Both the position numbers and the translations under genes were made by a program. The notes under the pieces are model-generated. The model did not search any database, was not told where the DNA came from, and saw only the letters and a list, made by a program, of their open reading frames with translations. A DNA stretch of 64,000 nt from Chelydra serpentina (taxonomy: Eukaryota; Chordata; Testudines; Chelydridae), in contig JBAIAC010000027.1 in NCBI GenBank assembly GCA_037349315.1, positions 4,774,001 to 4,838,000 on the forward strand, in the 5' to 3' direction. Positions 1 through 10,405 of the stretch are shown one piece after another (the first letter of the stretch is position 1; the number at the start of each line of letters is the position of its first letter).

Positions 1-171
1 TGTGCACGGGGTACTTCACCAATGTAGCTAGAAGGTGAGGAGTGGAGTTTGGGGAATTGCATTGAAAAGATTTGCCACATTCGTTGGTATGTGATTATAA
101 ATCAAAACAAATAGTCGCAAGACTCTACCACAGTTTATTAAAAGGGTCAACTTCACTTGTTACAGTAGGAG

Positions 172-395
172 AGGAGCTGTCTGAGTGCAGGACTGGGAAC
201 CAGGAGTCTTAATTTCCAGGGCCAGCTCTGCCACTCTCTCTGTGATTTTGGACAAATTATTTAACTTCTTGGTATTTCAGTCTCCATATCTGTGAAATGT
301 GGGGGGATAATACTTAATTACCTACCTTGCAGGGGCCTTGGGAGGCCCAGCTAATATTTGTAAAGGGCTTTGCGGATGTCAGAATGATCATCTGT
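172..395 (+). repeat. MIR/CORE-type SINE in a DHX40 intron
   Basis: The sequence runs from an A-box-like head (GAGTGCAGGACTGGGAACCA) through CCAGCTCTGCCACT, TTGGACAAATTATTTAACTT, CAGTCTCCATATCTGTGAAAT and GGGGATAATACTTAATTACC to GTAAAGGGCTTTGCG. This order is that of a MIR/CORE SINE. It is old and diverged. The first 170 bases of the window and 396-642 are intron with nothing else recognised. Confidence 0.8.
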
Positions 396-642
396 CAGCA
401 AGATGAAAATCTAAAACCATATTTGTCACAGCATCAAGTTTGGACCGAAAGGAGAGTTAATAATATGAAGTATAAAGAGACATTTTAATCCTCATCTAGT
501 TTTTACACTTATTTCTGGAAAGTTTATTTTTTCTATGCTAAAACATTTTCTCCTATCCTGCTGCTGCTCTTTTTAGAATGTGTTGCTCTCTAAGCACAGC
601 TAAGCATGTCACTGGATATAAAAATATTCCCCATGCTTTTAG

Positions 643-712
643 GTCCGCAGGCAGGACGTTCTGCACGATGGACGGACATGGTAGCATAGTCCATCTTCAT
701 CCTTCATCAACA
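643..712 (+). CDS. DHX40: DHX40 antepenultimate coding exon
   Basis: The acceptor is TTTTAG at 637-642 and the donor GTAAGT starts at 713. One base completes a codon from the previous exon, then 23 codons follow and end in phase 0 (HPSST). The open frame extends upstream to an ATG at 578, but that stretch has no family resemblance and is taken as intron. Confidence 0.85.
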
Positions 713-3216
713 GTAAGTTACTTACTTCTGCTAATAGTTGTGTGGGTGTTTTTTTCAGGTCAATGGAAAAACAAAGGAGGCTATGCAAATTGTTTCCCTG
801 ATCTTTGGCTTGTTTGTTCCTGGTGTAAGGTTGAAGCTAGCTTCTGGCTATGTGAAATATTGCACACAGCCTCCATACTGTAAGATGCTAGCCGATATCA
901 CATCTTTCCTTAGGGAATCCACAGAATCAGAATCCATACAAATGTTTGGTTTTTTGAAGGGAACGTGATCTAGTGGCTATAACCCAGAACTGGAAAAGTT
1001 AGTAGATCTGAATTCTGGCTCTGGCTCTCACCAACTTTCTGTGCCAGTTTAGGCAAGTCACTAACTTCTATACCTCAGTTTTTCCCATCTGCAACAAGGA
1101 GATAATTATTAACCTACCTCACAGGCTTTTTAGGAGGATTAATCCATTCATGTGTCTGAAGTACTTGGAGATCCTCCCCTGGAAGATGCTCTAGAAATGA
1201 AAACCATTATTGATAAATGTTACTGAAGGCAACTCTAGGTTCTGAATTAGTCTGGCTAAATATTGGATGTTTCAGCATTCCAAAGTAAAAGCCATAGGAA
1301 GGCATGAAGGATTAAATATAACTTCTCAAAAGGGAATGGGGAGGAGAGCAAAACAAAAAGGTTTAGCTGTTAAGCAGTTTGTGGCAAGAATCTGAATTAG
1401 GACCCATGTGTTTTCTGCTGTCAATCTGCAGAGCACATTTATTGAAAGAAAATCAAGATCGTAATCTGTAAAAAATGTGAATAACTTTACCTTTAGCTCC
1501 ATGACCAGGAACCTCAACCTGAATGGATCATCTTCCATGATGTCCTGGTCACATCTAAAATTTATGTGAGGATGGTGTGTCCTATTCGCTATGAGTGGGT
1601 CAAAGATTTGTTGCCTAAGTTACATGAAATTGATGTGTATGAACTGAGCAGTGTGGCACGGGAAGAGGTGACCAAGGAGGAAATAACCAAGTGGAAAAAC
1701 AAGGAAGACCTCAAACGACAGTATGGTGAGCAAACTGGACATAGATTTCCATAAACCTGAATCAGAAATTGACTACTGCCTCTTTTAGCCATGTTAGGGG
1801 GTTGTGAATTAGAGAGATGGCATAATGCATGCTGAGTATTGCAGCATCTAGGCTAGTGACTTCATGCTTGTTAACCTGGCCACACTTCTTTTGACTTTTG
1901 TCTTCTGTCAGTAATGTTAGCTGTGCACACTCCTGTAACTGGAAGAAAAGCATTTTGAACATTGAACAGCTATTTTCACAAGTTACTTTATGTTTGGAAA
2001 GGGTATTTTCCCTACTATAGAGAGTCTAATTATTTGCTAACCTGAGAGAAAATTCCAAAAGCTATAATATTACAGATGGGAAAGAAAAAGGGGTGGGGTG
2101 ATGGGGGAGATCATCACCAATTCATTGTCAGCAGAAAAACATCCAGCAAAGTTTAACACCTGATTTAAAAATAATGGTCTGTTTTAATTAAACTGGTGCA
2201 TATTAACTGATTCAGCAGCTTGACATTCTCTGAATTCTTTTGTCAGCGGGTTCAGTAGAGAAGCCAAGTACTCAAAGGGCCCTTTCACCCCTGAGCTGCC
2301 CTTTCCAAACACGGATTTGCAGGGCATTGCAAGGGAATCGTGAACTGTTGCTGCATGTGCTGCACCTGACGTGTGGATAAATAGGGAACTTCAGCCTTCA
2401 AGAGAGCATGTTTTACCGTCAGTACTTTCCTTAATTAAAAGAGTAATCGTAAAAAAAATGAAAATATAAATCAAAATAATGTAATGTTATGACAAATAAT
2501 TCATGTTTCTCCAATACAATCAGGCATGTGAATTCATCCACTGCCATGATCTGAGACAGCTCATTGGGAGCAGGAGAGAGTTTGCATTTCTAATACAGAA
2601 GTCCTGGAAGAGGGATCTACCTCCATTTTTTCTTCTCCTTTCAAGACAATCCAGAAAGGCATTTTCCTAAGCCTTATATATATTTTTCAAAATGGAAGAG
2701 GTAGCATAGAAAAGTAACCAATGCATAGAACTTGAGGCCCAAAGGCTTAGTGGTAGTAAAACCAACATTGTCCAGATGTATAGTAAGGGTGATCGCACGT
2801 GCAAAGGGTATGATTTTTCTATAACTTAAGTGTAGCTGGATATACATTATATTTGTCTTTGAGACTTTAGTTTTTCCATAGAAAGGACATCCTAGTTACT
2901 TTGCCGTTTGTCTCTTCTGGAGGTCATTGGATCATCCATTGACATGGCCGAGAGCAGCACTTGAAAAAATTTGAGCTTCTGTTGGTTTTAGTTGATCAAT
3001 TAACCCTATGAGTGTGTGAAGTTCAGGTGGAAGTGGCATTTATGACTCAGAATTGTACTGTTTTGTTTTTCTGTAGAAAAAATAAAAGATGACTCTGCAA
3101 AGAAGATGGAGAAAAGGAATGATGATCAATCAATACAGGATGCCCGAGTGCGTTACCTCCAGAGAAAACAGCAAAGGGCACAGTGTATAAATGCCACGCA
3201 CAAGAAGATGGGCTAG
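643..3216 (+). CDS. DHX40: DHX40, C-terminal end (last three coding exons; 5' part lies outside the window)
   Basis: Partial gene for a DEAH-box ATP-dependent RNA helicase of the DHX40 family (about 780 residues in mammals). Only the C-terminal OB-fold region and tail are here. Coding exons are 643-712, 1497-1725 and 3077-3216, phases 1/0, 0/1 and 1/stop, all with AG acceptors and GT donors. The first contains [20 protein letters not shown], the second [20 protein letters not shown] then [18 protein letters not shown], and the third ends in KKMG before TAG. These match my memory of vertebrate DHX40, including the VCPIRYEWV block of the OB-fold domain. The catalytic helicase domains are upstream and not visible. 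The tail after the OB fold is charged and appears to diverge from the mammalian form. Its in vivo substrate is not established. The gene lies about 7.7 kb upstream of CLTC on the same strand, the usual vertebrate arrangement. Identification is firm; the exact start of the first exon is slightly less so. Confidence 0.93.
966..1185 (+). repeat. MIR/CORE-type SINE, second copy
   Basis: It lies in the DHX40 intron 713-1496 and has the same module order as the copy at 172-395: TCTAGTGGCTATAACCCAGA, GAATTCTGGCTCTGGCTCTC, GCAAGTCACTAACTT, CCTCAGTTTTTCCCATCTGC, ATTATTAACCTACCTCACAG and the GAAGTACTTGGAGATCCTC tail. The rest of this intron shows nothing recognisable. Confidence 0.8.
1497..1725 (+). 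CDS. DHX40: DHX40 penultimate coding exon
   Basis: The acceptor is CTTTAG ending at 1496 and the donor GTGAGC starts at 1726. It holds 76 codons plus one base, starting at LHDQE and ending KRQY. It carries the end of the OB-fold domain ([29 protein letters not shown]) and the start of the charged tail. Confidence 0.93.
1726..3076. other. DHX40 last intron, nothing recognised
   Basis: The intron starts with GTGAGC and ends with CTGTAG. It is AT-rich with A-runs near 2440-2460. I recognise no repeat or RNA gene in it. Confidence 0.6.
3077..3216 (+). CDS. DHX40: DHX40 terminal coding exon
   Basis: The acceptor is CTGTAG ending at 3076. The exon encodes a lysine- and arginine-rich tail ([20 protein letters not shown], then QRKQQRAQ) and stops at TAG 3214-3216. 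The [16 protein letters not shown] stretch resembles the mammalian DHX40 end (DARARFLERKQQR, recalled). The last ten residues ([10 protein letters not shown]) look lineage-specific. Confidence 0.9.
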
Positions 3217-3861
3217 TACAGTGATGAGTACTCTAGCAAAGGCACTCAGTGCAATTGGCTTGTTGATAAGCTTGCAGCATAACCACACCAAAAAAACAAG
3301 GTGAGAACGGAAGGAAGCTGCCAGTTCACGTGGAGTCTGTCTGCTTGGGGGCACAAACCTGATACTCCTCGCTGTTTTTGTGACAGACAGTGAGGAAAAG
3401 TTAATGAGCTGAACTTTCATTGCCATGTGTCATGGGCAGTAACTTATTCACCGCAAATGTGGCTGAAGAAGCAGTATTTACAGCCTGTTCTATGTCACTC
3501 GGAATTGGAGTTGGCCTATAAAAATGGGCATTGTGTCAATGCAATTTTTAGTCACGTTTTCTTGAAAACCTTTTGAAATAGAGTATAACTGTCCAGTGTT
3601 ACATTTTTAAAAATATATATATTTGTTTTATTTCCTTCTGTAAATTGTTGGCCTACGGGACCTGTGTGGTGTGATCCTTTTACTAAATTATGTATAACAT
3701 GTTTTCTAGCCCATTTTCTTTATAAATCAAGTGTCTCCCCCTTGTCATTGCATGAGAGCACAAACCAGCCATTTCTAAGACGTTTCAGAAGCTTATTCAA
3801 TAATGCATCCCCATCCACAAGCTGCTAACGATGTCAGAGCCCAATTCATATTTTTCCTTCT

Positions 3862-3879
3862 GAGAGAGAGAGAGAGAGA
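3862..3879. repeat. (GA)9 microsatellite
   Basis: Nine uninterrupted GA units in the inferred DHX40 3' UTR. Confidence 0.9.
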
Positions 3880-4219
3880 TTTCTCCAACAAGTTCACCAA
3901 TGTGCGTTCCATCCAGATTTGCTTGCTGGAGTCTGACCATGTTCTGCTTTCCATTTTGGATTAGGAAACAAACCTGTTGCATTTTATGGAATGTAAAGTT
4001 TTAATTTACAGTGCATGGATTAGCAGTTCCTCATAACAAGCAGGAAAAGGGTCAAAATACAATTTTTGACCCTATAGCAAATCAACATTCATCTCTTTCC
4101 TTCACAGAAATACAGGGGCCAGGATCTTTTTTTAAATTATAGAAAGCTATACACAAATGAAAAGTATTCCAAGGTTTCAGGTGTCCCCTACAATTCCAGG
4201 GCTTGTCAGAGGGATTTTT

Positions 4220-4225
4220 AATAAA
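4220..4225 (+). terminator. DHX40: Candidate DHX40 polyadenylation signal (AATAAA)
   Basis: This is the first canonical AATAAA hexamer found after the DHX40 stop. It is followed within 20 bases by TGTTATTGCTTTGTGCAG, a T/GT-rich downstream element. A second AATAAA at 4679-4684 is an alternative. Confidence 0.4.
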
Positions 4226-5471
4226 ATGTTATTGCTTTGTGCAGTGGCAATAATGAAAATGATTTCAAACTTTACCCATTTAGTAACTTTTAAAGAAATA
4301 AGGAAAAAAATCCTCTTGTAACCTAACCCCATAAAAACATAAGATATGTTGAGTTAAAGATGTTGGAGCCTCTTTAACCAATGCATTACAGCACATATGG
4401 TCCTTTATCAGAGGATCTTACATACCATCTGTACTGCTGTAGCTAAGCAAATAGAGTAAATTAAAGAGAGTAAGTTAAGGACACCATGGCAAACTTAATT
4501 CATATTTTCCTTATGCTGTGGGCTTATGTTGCAGTGATACTTTCTTGTATAGTTTGATCTTAAATTCACACTTTCAAGCCTGTTTGCCAGAACTGCCGCA
4601 CAATTTAATGGATTATAAAAAGGCTTAACAAGCAAGAGATGAGGCTCATTATAACCCTATGATGTGTTCAATTAGAAAAATAAAAAATTAGCTCCTCAGT
4701 AACTATTTTTTAAGCAGACACTTCTACCATAACAAGAAGCCAATTGGTTCCTATTTGTTTAGGACTTTGTGCCTGCAAGATCTGGGATACTGATGTCACA
4801 TTTCAAGTTAAAAAAAAGATGCTTCATTGCTACTAAAGAAGTCAAAGGAAATCTTTGCATAACTATATATCAAAAGAGGGACATGGGCCCTAAGTAGGAG
4901 TGTATATTATACCTACCAATGTCAGACTCAGTACGTGGTACAGACATCATCTGAAAGGACACGGCAAGTGCATGAACATTCAAACAATAGGATACTGGGT
5001 TGCAGGCTCCTTGCAAAAGCAAAGAACAACATATCGAATTAGTGAGGAACAGAGTGCTGGCTGCTAAAAAGCGCACTCTGAAGTAAAGACTGTGAAAGAA
5101 CAAAAAGCTCTTCCATTTGAATACACTGTAAAACACAACAAAGCAAGAGCCTTAGACATACTATTACTTACACTGATCTCACCCAAGAATATTTTGATTC
5201 ACTCATCCCAGTAGGAACTCGAAAAGCATTCATTTTGCAGCTACCTCTGCATTTGGTATACACAAAGGGAATTAGAGAAGTGGTGGGCAGCACTGAATTT
5301 CACGTTGTTAAGGGCAATATGACTGCAACTTACACAATCTGCAGGCATTAACTCTTGCTCCCGTTATTACTATTAATATCTGTAATATAGCCTTAGCTAA
5401 GCCTCTTACAAGCCAGCGAGTTAACATTGTCCTTTGCAGAGCAGCATAGGGAGTACTCTGTAGCCTCTATA

Positions 5472-5570
5472 GCTTGTAAGCTCCTTGATGAAGGGATCAT
5501 GCTTCCTTCTCTGTTTGGAAAGCACCCCAGACATGATGGGCCCTGCCAGAAATACAGAATTTTAATATTG
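5472..5570 (+). repeat. L2-like LINE 3' tail
   Basis: It contains GCTTGTAAGCTCCTTGATGA, AGGGATCATGCTTCCTTCT, then AAAGCACCCCAGACATGATG. This follows the L2-type 3' end pattern (TGTAAGCTCCTTG, AGGGA, TGT/CTGTTT, GCACC, ACAATGGG). It is diverged. Similar tails occur at 6030 and 59911. Confidence 0.6.
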
Positions 5571-6029
5571 ATCACAAATTGCAGTACAGTGTATGCTAGA
5601 CACGCTGCTTTTTAAGCAAGACAGTGTTTTCCTGCAGTCTCATCCAAATTAGTATCCTGCAAGCTTTTAAGACCTTACTTCCTAATGTTTGTCTAGAGGC
5701 CTACAAATATTACACAGCTCACATGTAAGCATTAATTTCCACCAACTGCATCAAGCCTGCCCCTTTGGAATATAGCACCTGGGAAGCCTCCTTGTTTGAA
5801 GGCTTTGCATGCCGCACTGTTCCAACAGTGTCACTGTCTTGTAACTGAGTGGTGCTGCATTGACACGAATAGAAATACATGTGAGAGAAGCTAAGCAGCT
5901 GCATCTCCCATTAAAGGGAGCCGGAGATGTAGGTGCTCAGTACCACCCTGTGAAGCCAACAGGAATTTTGCTGTTGATTTCTATCGGAGTAGAATGGAGA
6001 CTCTTTGTGAAAAAGCAGCCTGGATTTCA

Positions 6030-6130
6030 TGTAAGCTCTTTGGTTGGGGCTGTCTTTTTGTTCTGTGGCAGTACCGCACCTAGCAGACTAGGCTTCCAGG
6101 CATTACAATAATAGAAATAAATAATAATGA
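6030..6130 (+). repeat. L2-like LINE 3' tail, clearer copy
   Basis: TGTAAGCTCTTTGGTTGGGG, CTGTCTTTTTGTTCTGTGGC, AGTACCGCACCTAGCA and a terminal AATAGAAATAAATAATAATG read as a recognisable L2-type 3' end with an A/T-rich tail. Confidence 0.75.
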
Positions 6131-7651
6131 AAAAAGTCTCAACCAATTAGCAAAGAGAGTGGGAAGAAGAGAGCACAGCTGGATACTACCTACAAATGAA
6201 AGCCACAAGAAGCATGAACTCCGATGTAGGAATGTTACACTATCCTTTTTGGAGTTGATTCCCTGCAATAGTGGTTTTATACAAAATTCCTTATTTAACT
6301 GAGAATCAAATATAAGCTCAGCTCCTATAACAGAGAGGAAGACATGGTCCCTTCCTTCTGGCGCTTACTAGCTAAACGACTTCACCTTAAAGATACATTA
6401 TAGGATTATCATAAGAGGAGGAAGCCATCTGTTTTATGAAAACTTGTCCACCACATTTTTTTCACCATCTGTAAAGAGACAGCTGCTAGTGGCATTCACT
6501 CGGGCCTGACCTCAGGCAGTGCAGTTTGGTCATATTATGAACTGGTGCATAAAGGTGACAGCCAGATGCACGTGACTTATGCATGCATCTCAATATCTAA
6601 CCAATCGGCATATATTTTCAAATGACTGTTTTGATTTTTAGTCCAGAGCGCTCTTGAAGAAAGGGGGCATCCATACACAATAGCTTTCGTCTCTAAGCAA
6701 CTTTAACATCAGCAGGGAAACATTGCACCCCTTCCTAATGCCCTACACCAAGCCTAAACACAGACTGATGACAAATATTAGAAAGTAAACAAACATCTAG
6801 AGGAGGAGCATCTTTCCGCAGTTACCACTGATTCAAGAATGTAGACGCCATCTTTTTTACCCGATAAATGCTTCTCAGAAACCATCATCATTTAAAAAAC
6901 ATTCTAACATTAAATCAGACAGCTCTGAGACGGCAATGGCCTGTTGGTGCATTGTGGGATGAAACTATCTGGAGAGGAGAAATGGACAGACTGCTGCTTC
7001 TTTGCCAACGAGATGATAGCAGTGCAGGGCAACTTCCCCATGACAAACAGGCCGTGCCTTGATGGCAAGAACGCAAACATCCATTTACCCAAAAAAATTT
7101 CATCCAAATGAGACATTTTAATGCCAAAGCAATCACTGTGATGGTACAGCTAAATACAGAGTAAGTAATGATCCCTGCATGAGGCAGAACGTAGGTAAAT
7201 GAGATAAGCCTTTCATTTGGATTCTTATTATTCCATCATTAAGAGCACACATGAAGTACTATACAACTTAAAAATGGTCATTCCTACAGGGGTTGAGATC
7301 GGCTTATGGAAGCAAATCTTCAGATTTCTGGCAGGCAAAGCTAATGTCATTAAAAGGTCTTGAGAAGTGAAATAGCCACGTCCTGCTTGAAGCAAAAAAG
7401 AAAAATGCCATAGAGGAAGAATCCTCTTTAGATAGGGAGTGCCCCTCATGGGACTTTTCTTGGGTTTCTTGGGTCTATGGGTTTTTTTGTTTTGTTTTTT
7501 GTTTTTTTAAATGACTTTTTTATCCCAAAGACATTGCAGGAGGTGAGCAGAGCAAAAGTCAAATGGAAGCTGGAGCACACCTTCTGGGGTGGGTCCTGCA
7601 CAAAAGGCAGTTGATGTGTGGGTGTTCAGGGAATACCCAATAGCCTGTTCC

Positions 7652-7755
7652 TTAGGGCACTTACCTGCGATGTGGCATATGTAGGTTTGAATCCCTACTC
7701 TGCCTGCTTAGGCATAGGGCTTTGAATTCAAGTCTTCCACATCCCTGGTGGGGCT
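7652..7755. repeat. Palindromic interspersed repeat, copy 1
   Basis: It starts TTAGGGCACTTACCTGCGAT and passes through a B-box-like TAGGTTTGAATCCCTACTC. It ends in the partly inverted arm TTGAATTCAAGTCTTCCACATC. It is a sister of the copy at 7871-8008. I recognise this as a common sauropsid repeat but cannot name the family. Confidence 0.5.
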
Positions 7756-7870
7756 CGGCTACTGGGTTACAGTGTCAGTCTCTTTTTCTGGCCCAGTGGA
7801 TATTTAATTATTTATACAAAGTGGAACAACTTTAAGCATAGAGATTCAGAGAGTTTTATCCCATGCTATC

Positions 7871-8008
7871 TAATAGTTCGGGGGTTAGGGCACTCCCCGG
7901 GATATAGGAGCTGCAAGTTCAAGTTCCTGCTTTCCCTTGGGTAGGATGGGGATTTGAATCTGGGTCTTCTACCTCCCAGGTGAGTGTCCTAACCACATAG
8001 CTATTAGC
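7871..8008. repeat. Palindromic interspersed repeat, copy 2
   Basis: The arms are imperfect inverted repeats. GTTAGGGCACTC at 7884-7895 faces GAGTGTCCTAAC at 7982-7993, extended by TAATAG and CTATTA. The centre holds two facing segments, AAGTTCAAGTTCCTGC and GGGGATTTGAATCTGGG. The transcript could fold as a hairpin of about 110 bases. Confidence 0.6.
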
Positions 8009-8049
8009 TTTTAATGAAAAAGGGATGACCTGCCTCAAGCCCCTATCTC

Positions 8050-8400
8050 CAGAAGAGGATTCATGGCTGAGAATCCCAAGCAGAGGGAAGCACCTTCCTC
8101 CAGCCTGGCAGTAAGGTGCCTAAGGCCTAGATCAATGAGAGTTAGGTGCCTACATAGTTTTGAGGATCTTGGCCTAAGCTCCACCCCTTTCCTCTGCATT
8201 TCACTTCTGCATAGTATAGGTGGCTCCTTGCTCAGCTTGCTGGCTTCTGGGCCTCACTGTCTTAGGTGCCTAATTCTTTCCATACAATACAAGGGGATCT
8301 TGTATGCCTAACTCAGGACTGAATTCTACAAGGCAGCAGGGCCCCTAGGAGGTAGGTGTTCCAATGCATAAGTACCTTTGTGAATCTAGCCCATATTGTA
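8050..8400. repeat. Dispersed repeat with recurring TAGGTGCCTA motifs
   Basis: Motifs of the form (T/A)AGGTGCCTA occur near 8112, 8143 and 8262, with related GATCTTGGCCTAAG and GGATCTTGTATGCCTAA. The segment ends in AAGTACCTTTGTGAATCTAG. It looks like a decayed interspersed repeat of an unassigned family. Confidence 0.45.
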
Positions 8401-8659
8401 GACCTTTGCTCATAGTGTTCACCCAGATGCCCTAACCTGCCACCAATGTACAGTACAGCTAATAGCAATCAACTTTACTTGTTCTGGTGTCTAGCTGGCT
8501 CTTTCAGTAGGGTTTATTTCTTCCTCAACCATCTTATATTGCCATCCATATTTGGGAGGGAAGGGGTGTTGCCAGAGGTCAGGGAGCCTCACAAAATGTT
8601 GAAGTGGGGTTGCCATAGTCTGAGGCGTTTGCAGGAGATAGAAAAAAGTGATTGTGAAT

Positions 8660-9692
8660 TATCATGTGTACATGGTAGATAGTGGTGTCCCCTAGGGGTC
8701 TGTACTGGGACCAGTCCTAGTCAACATCTTCATAAATGATCTAGAAAAAGGGATGGCAAAATTTGCAGATGCTATAAAACTACTCGAGATAGTTAAGTTC
8801 CAAGCAGACTGCGAAGAGCTGCACAAGGATCTCACAAAACTAGATGACTGGCCAATAAAATGGCAGATGAAATTCAATGTTGATAAATGCAGAGTAATGC
8901 GCATTGGAAAACATAATCCTAACTATACATGTAAAATTATGGGGTCTAAATTAGCTGTTACCACTCAAGAAAGATCTTGGAGTCATTGTGAATAGTTCTC
9001 TGAAAACATCTACTCAGTATCCCATGACAGTCAAAAAAGCAAGCAGAATGTTGGGACTCATTAAGAAAGGGATAGGTAATAAGACAGAAAATATCATATT
9101 GCCTCTATATAAATCTATGGTATGCCCACATCTTCAATACTGTGTGCACATGTGGTTGCCCCATCCTACTAAAAGATATATTGGAATTGGAAAAGATTCA
9201 GAAAAGGGCAACAAAAATAATTAGGGCTATGGAATGGCTTCCATATCAGGAGCAATTAATAAGATTGGGACTTTTCAGCTTGGAAAAGAGAAGACTAAGG
9301 GGGGATATGATGGAGGTCTATGAAATCATGACTGGTGTGGAGCAAGTAAATAAGTGTTATTTACTCCTCATGACACAAGAACTAGAGGTCACCAAATGAA
9401 ATGAATAGGCAGCAGGTTTAAAACAAACAAAAGGAAGTATTTTTTCACACAACAGTCAACCTGTGGAACTCCTTGCCAGAGGATGTTGTGAAGACCAAGA
9501 CTATAACAAGGTTGAAAAAAGAACCAGATAAGTTCATGGAGAATAGGTCTATCAATGAATTGGTGACAGGGGATTGATCACTTGATGATTACCTGTTCTG
9601 TTCATTCCTTCTGGGGCATCTGGCATTGGCCACTGTCAGAAGACAGGATATTGGGCTAGATGGACCTTTGGTCTGACCCAGTATGAAGGGTG
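8660..9692 (+). mobile_element. CR1 LINE, 5'-truncated and decayed (C-terminal reverse transcriptase end)
   Basis: This is a non-LTR retrotransposon of the CR1 clade. Translation across frames shows GSVLGPVLVNIFINDLEKGM, then KFADAIKLLE where the usual FADDTKL has lost its second Asp, then WPIKWQMKFNVDKC, LPLYKSMVCPHLQYC and a degenerate ATKIIRAMEWLPYQEQL-like end. The 3' UTR closes with GGCATTGGCCACTGTCAGAA, GACAGGATATTGGGCTAGAT and GGACCTTTGGTCTGACCCAG, the familiar CR1 3' end. Frameshifts near 8985 and 9200 and in-frame stops break the reading frame, so it cannot encode an active enzyme. The endonuclease and most of the RT are missing, as expected of 5'-truncated target-primed insertions. 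It lies between DHX40 and CLTC and is read on their strand. Confidence 0.9.
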
Positions 9693-9784
9693 CTAGGTGG
9701 TACCTCACATGTTTTCTTTCACGTAGGGCTGCACAAGGGCTAGGGCTAACTCTGATTTTTGGACAGGGAAGCTGCTATTGTACC

Positions 9785-9867
9785 CAGTACAATGTACCCA
9801 GTCCACTTATTCATATTGGTACACACAATCAGTACAATGTACTCAGTGTCCAGTTATTCATATTGGT
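9785..9867. repeat. Imperfect tandem duplication, two units of about 45 bp
   Basis: CAGTACAATGTACCCAGT followed by TTATTCATATTGGT at 9785-9820 is repeated with small changes at 9830-9867. It lies just downstream of the CR1 end. Confidence 0.8.
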
Positions 9868-9892
9868 AAGTCTTTCAAGAAACAATAAATAA

Positions 9893-10405
9893 TACTAACA
9901 CTTTGTGTATGTGTAGCACTGGCAATCGCCCAAGGATCTTAAAGAGCTTTACACTCATTCATGAGCTAAATCTCACAATGCAGGGTTCATTATTACCAAC
10001 ACCAAATGTTCAAAAATTACGAGCCAGCCCTCCTTAAAAAATAGGAGATTGATTTAAAATAAGATTTTTAAATGTGTTTTTCCTTTAAATTTGCCTTCTG
10101 GATTTGAGCCTCTAGGATTAATATTTTAAATATTTTTTTCTGCAACCATGAGGTCTGGAAATTTAAATTAAAAAAGAAAAACCTGAGAGTCTCATGTAAT
10201 TACATGGACTTCATAAGCTGTATCTTTAGTAAAAATATGAAATGTTGCAAGTCTTATGATAAAATCACAATAGTTGGTTATATTGAAGGGTCTTGGCCGC
10301 CTAACTACAAACATTTAGGTTAATAGCAGAGCCGGGATTCGAACCCAGGTTACTATTTCCGAGGCCCTCTACGCTAACCTCTAGGCCACAGTGTTTCCCA
10401 TAGGC
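9893..10405 (-). repeat. MIR/CORE-type SINE on the minus strand, split by foreign sequence
   Basis: The 3'-side module (CCCAAGGATCTTAAAGAGCT, TTACACTCATTC, ATCTCACAATGCAG) is at 9920-9990. The tRNA-like head, read on the minus strand as TGTGGCCTAGAGGTTAGCG and CCTGGGTTCGAATCCCGGCT, is at 10328-10395. The central part is replaced by about 330 bases of AT-rich sequence. The B box (GGTTCGAATCC) is fully conserved. Confidence 0.65.

Larger units (their letters stand above)
3217..4245 (+). other. DHX40: DHX40 3' UTR (extent inferred)
   Basis: This AT-rich noncoding sequence follows the DHX40 stop. It contains a (GA)9 run at 3862-3879. The end is placed just after the AATAAA at 4220-4225, which is followed by GT-rich sequence. 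No transcript evidence is available, so the 3' end is a guess. Confidence 0.45.
4246..7640. other. Intergenic DNA between DHX40 and CLTC, mostly unrecognised
   Basis: No spliced gene is recognised on either strand, and the open frames are short and without family resemblance. Two L2-like tails (5472-5570, 6030-6130) and a T/G-rich low-complexity run (about 7480-7509) are the only identifiable items. The stretch 6640-7140 is free of obvious repeats and somewhat less AT-rich. Confidence 0.55.

Noticed and set aside
578..642. DHX40 exon starting at the ATG at 578
   Set aside because: The frame is open, but the residues before the TTTTAG acceptor do not resemble DHX40, and an acceptor at 642 fits the family sequence and phase.
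3130..3426. 98-codon minus-strand open frame over the DHX40 last exon
   Set aside because: It is a shadow of the coding exon on the other strand and has no recognisable product.
8753..9399. Three overlapping + strand open frames resembling a reverse transcriptase
   Set aside because: They are pieces of one frameshifted CR1 LINE and not a host gene, so they are reported as a mobile element.
10328..10395. Possible tRNA gene on the minus strand with a perfect B box
   Set aside because: There is no matching acceptor stem or cloverleaf, and the flank continues into MIR-like sequence. It is the tRNA-derived head of a SINE.
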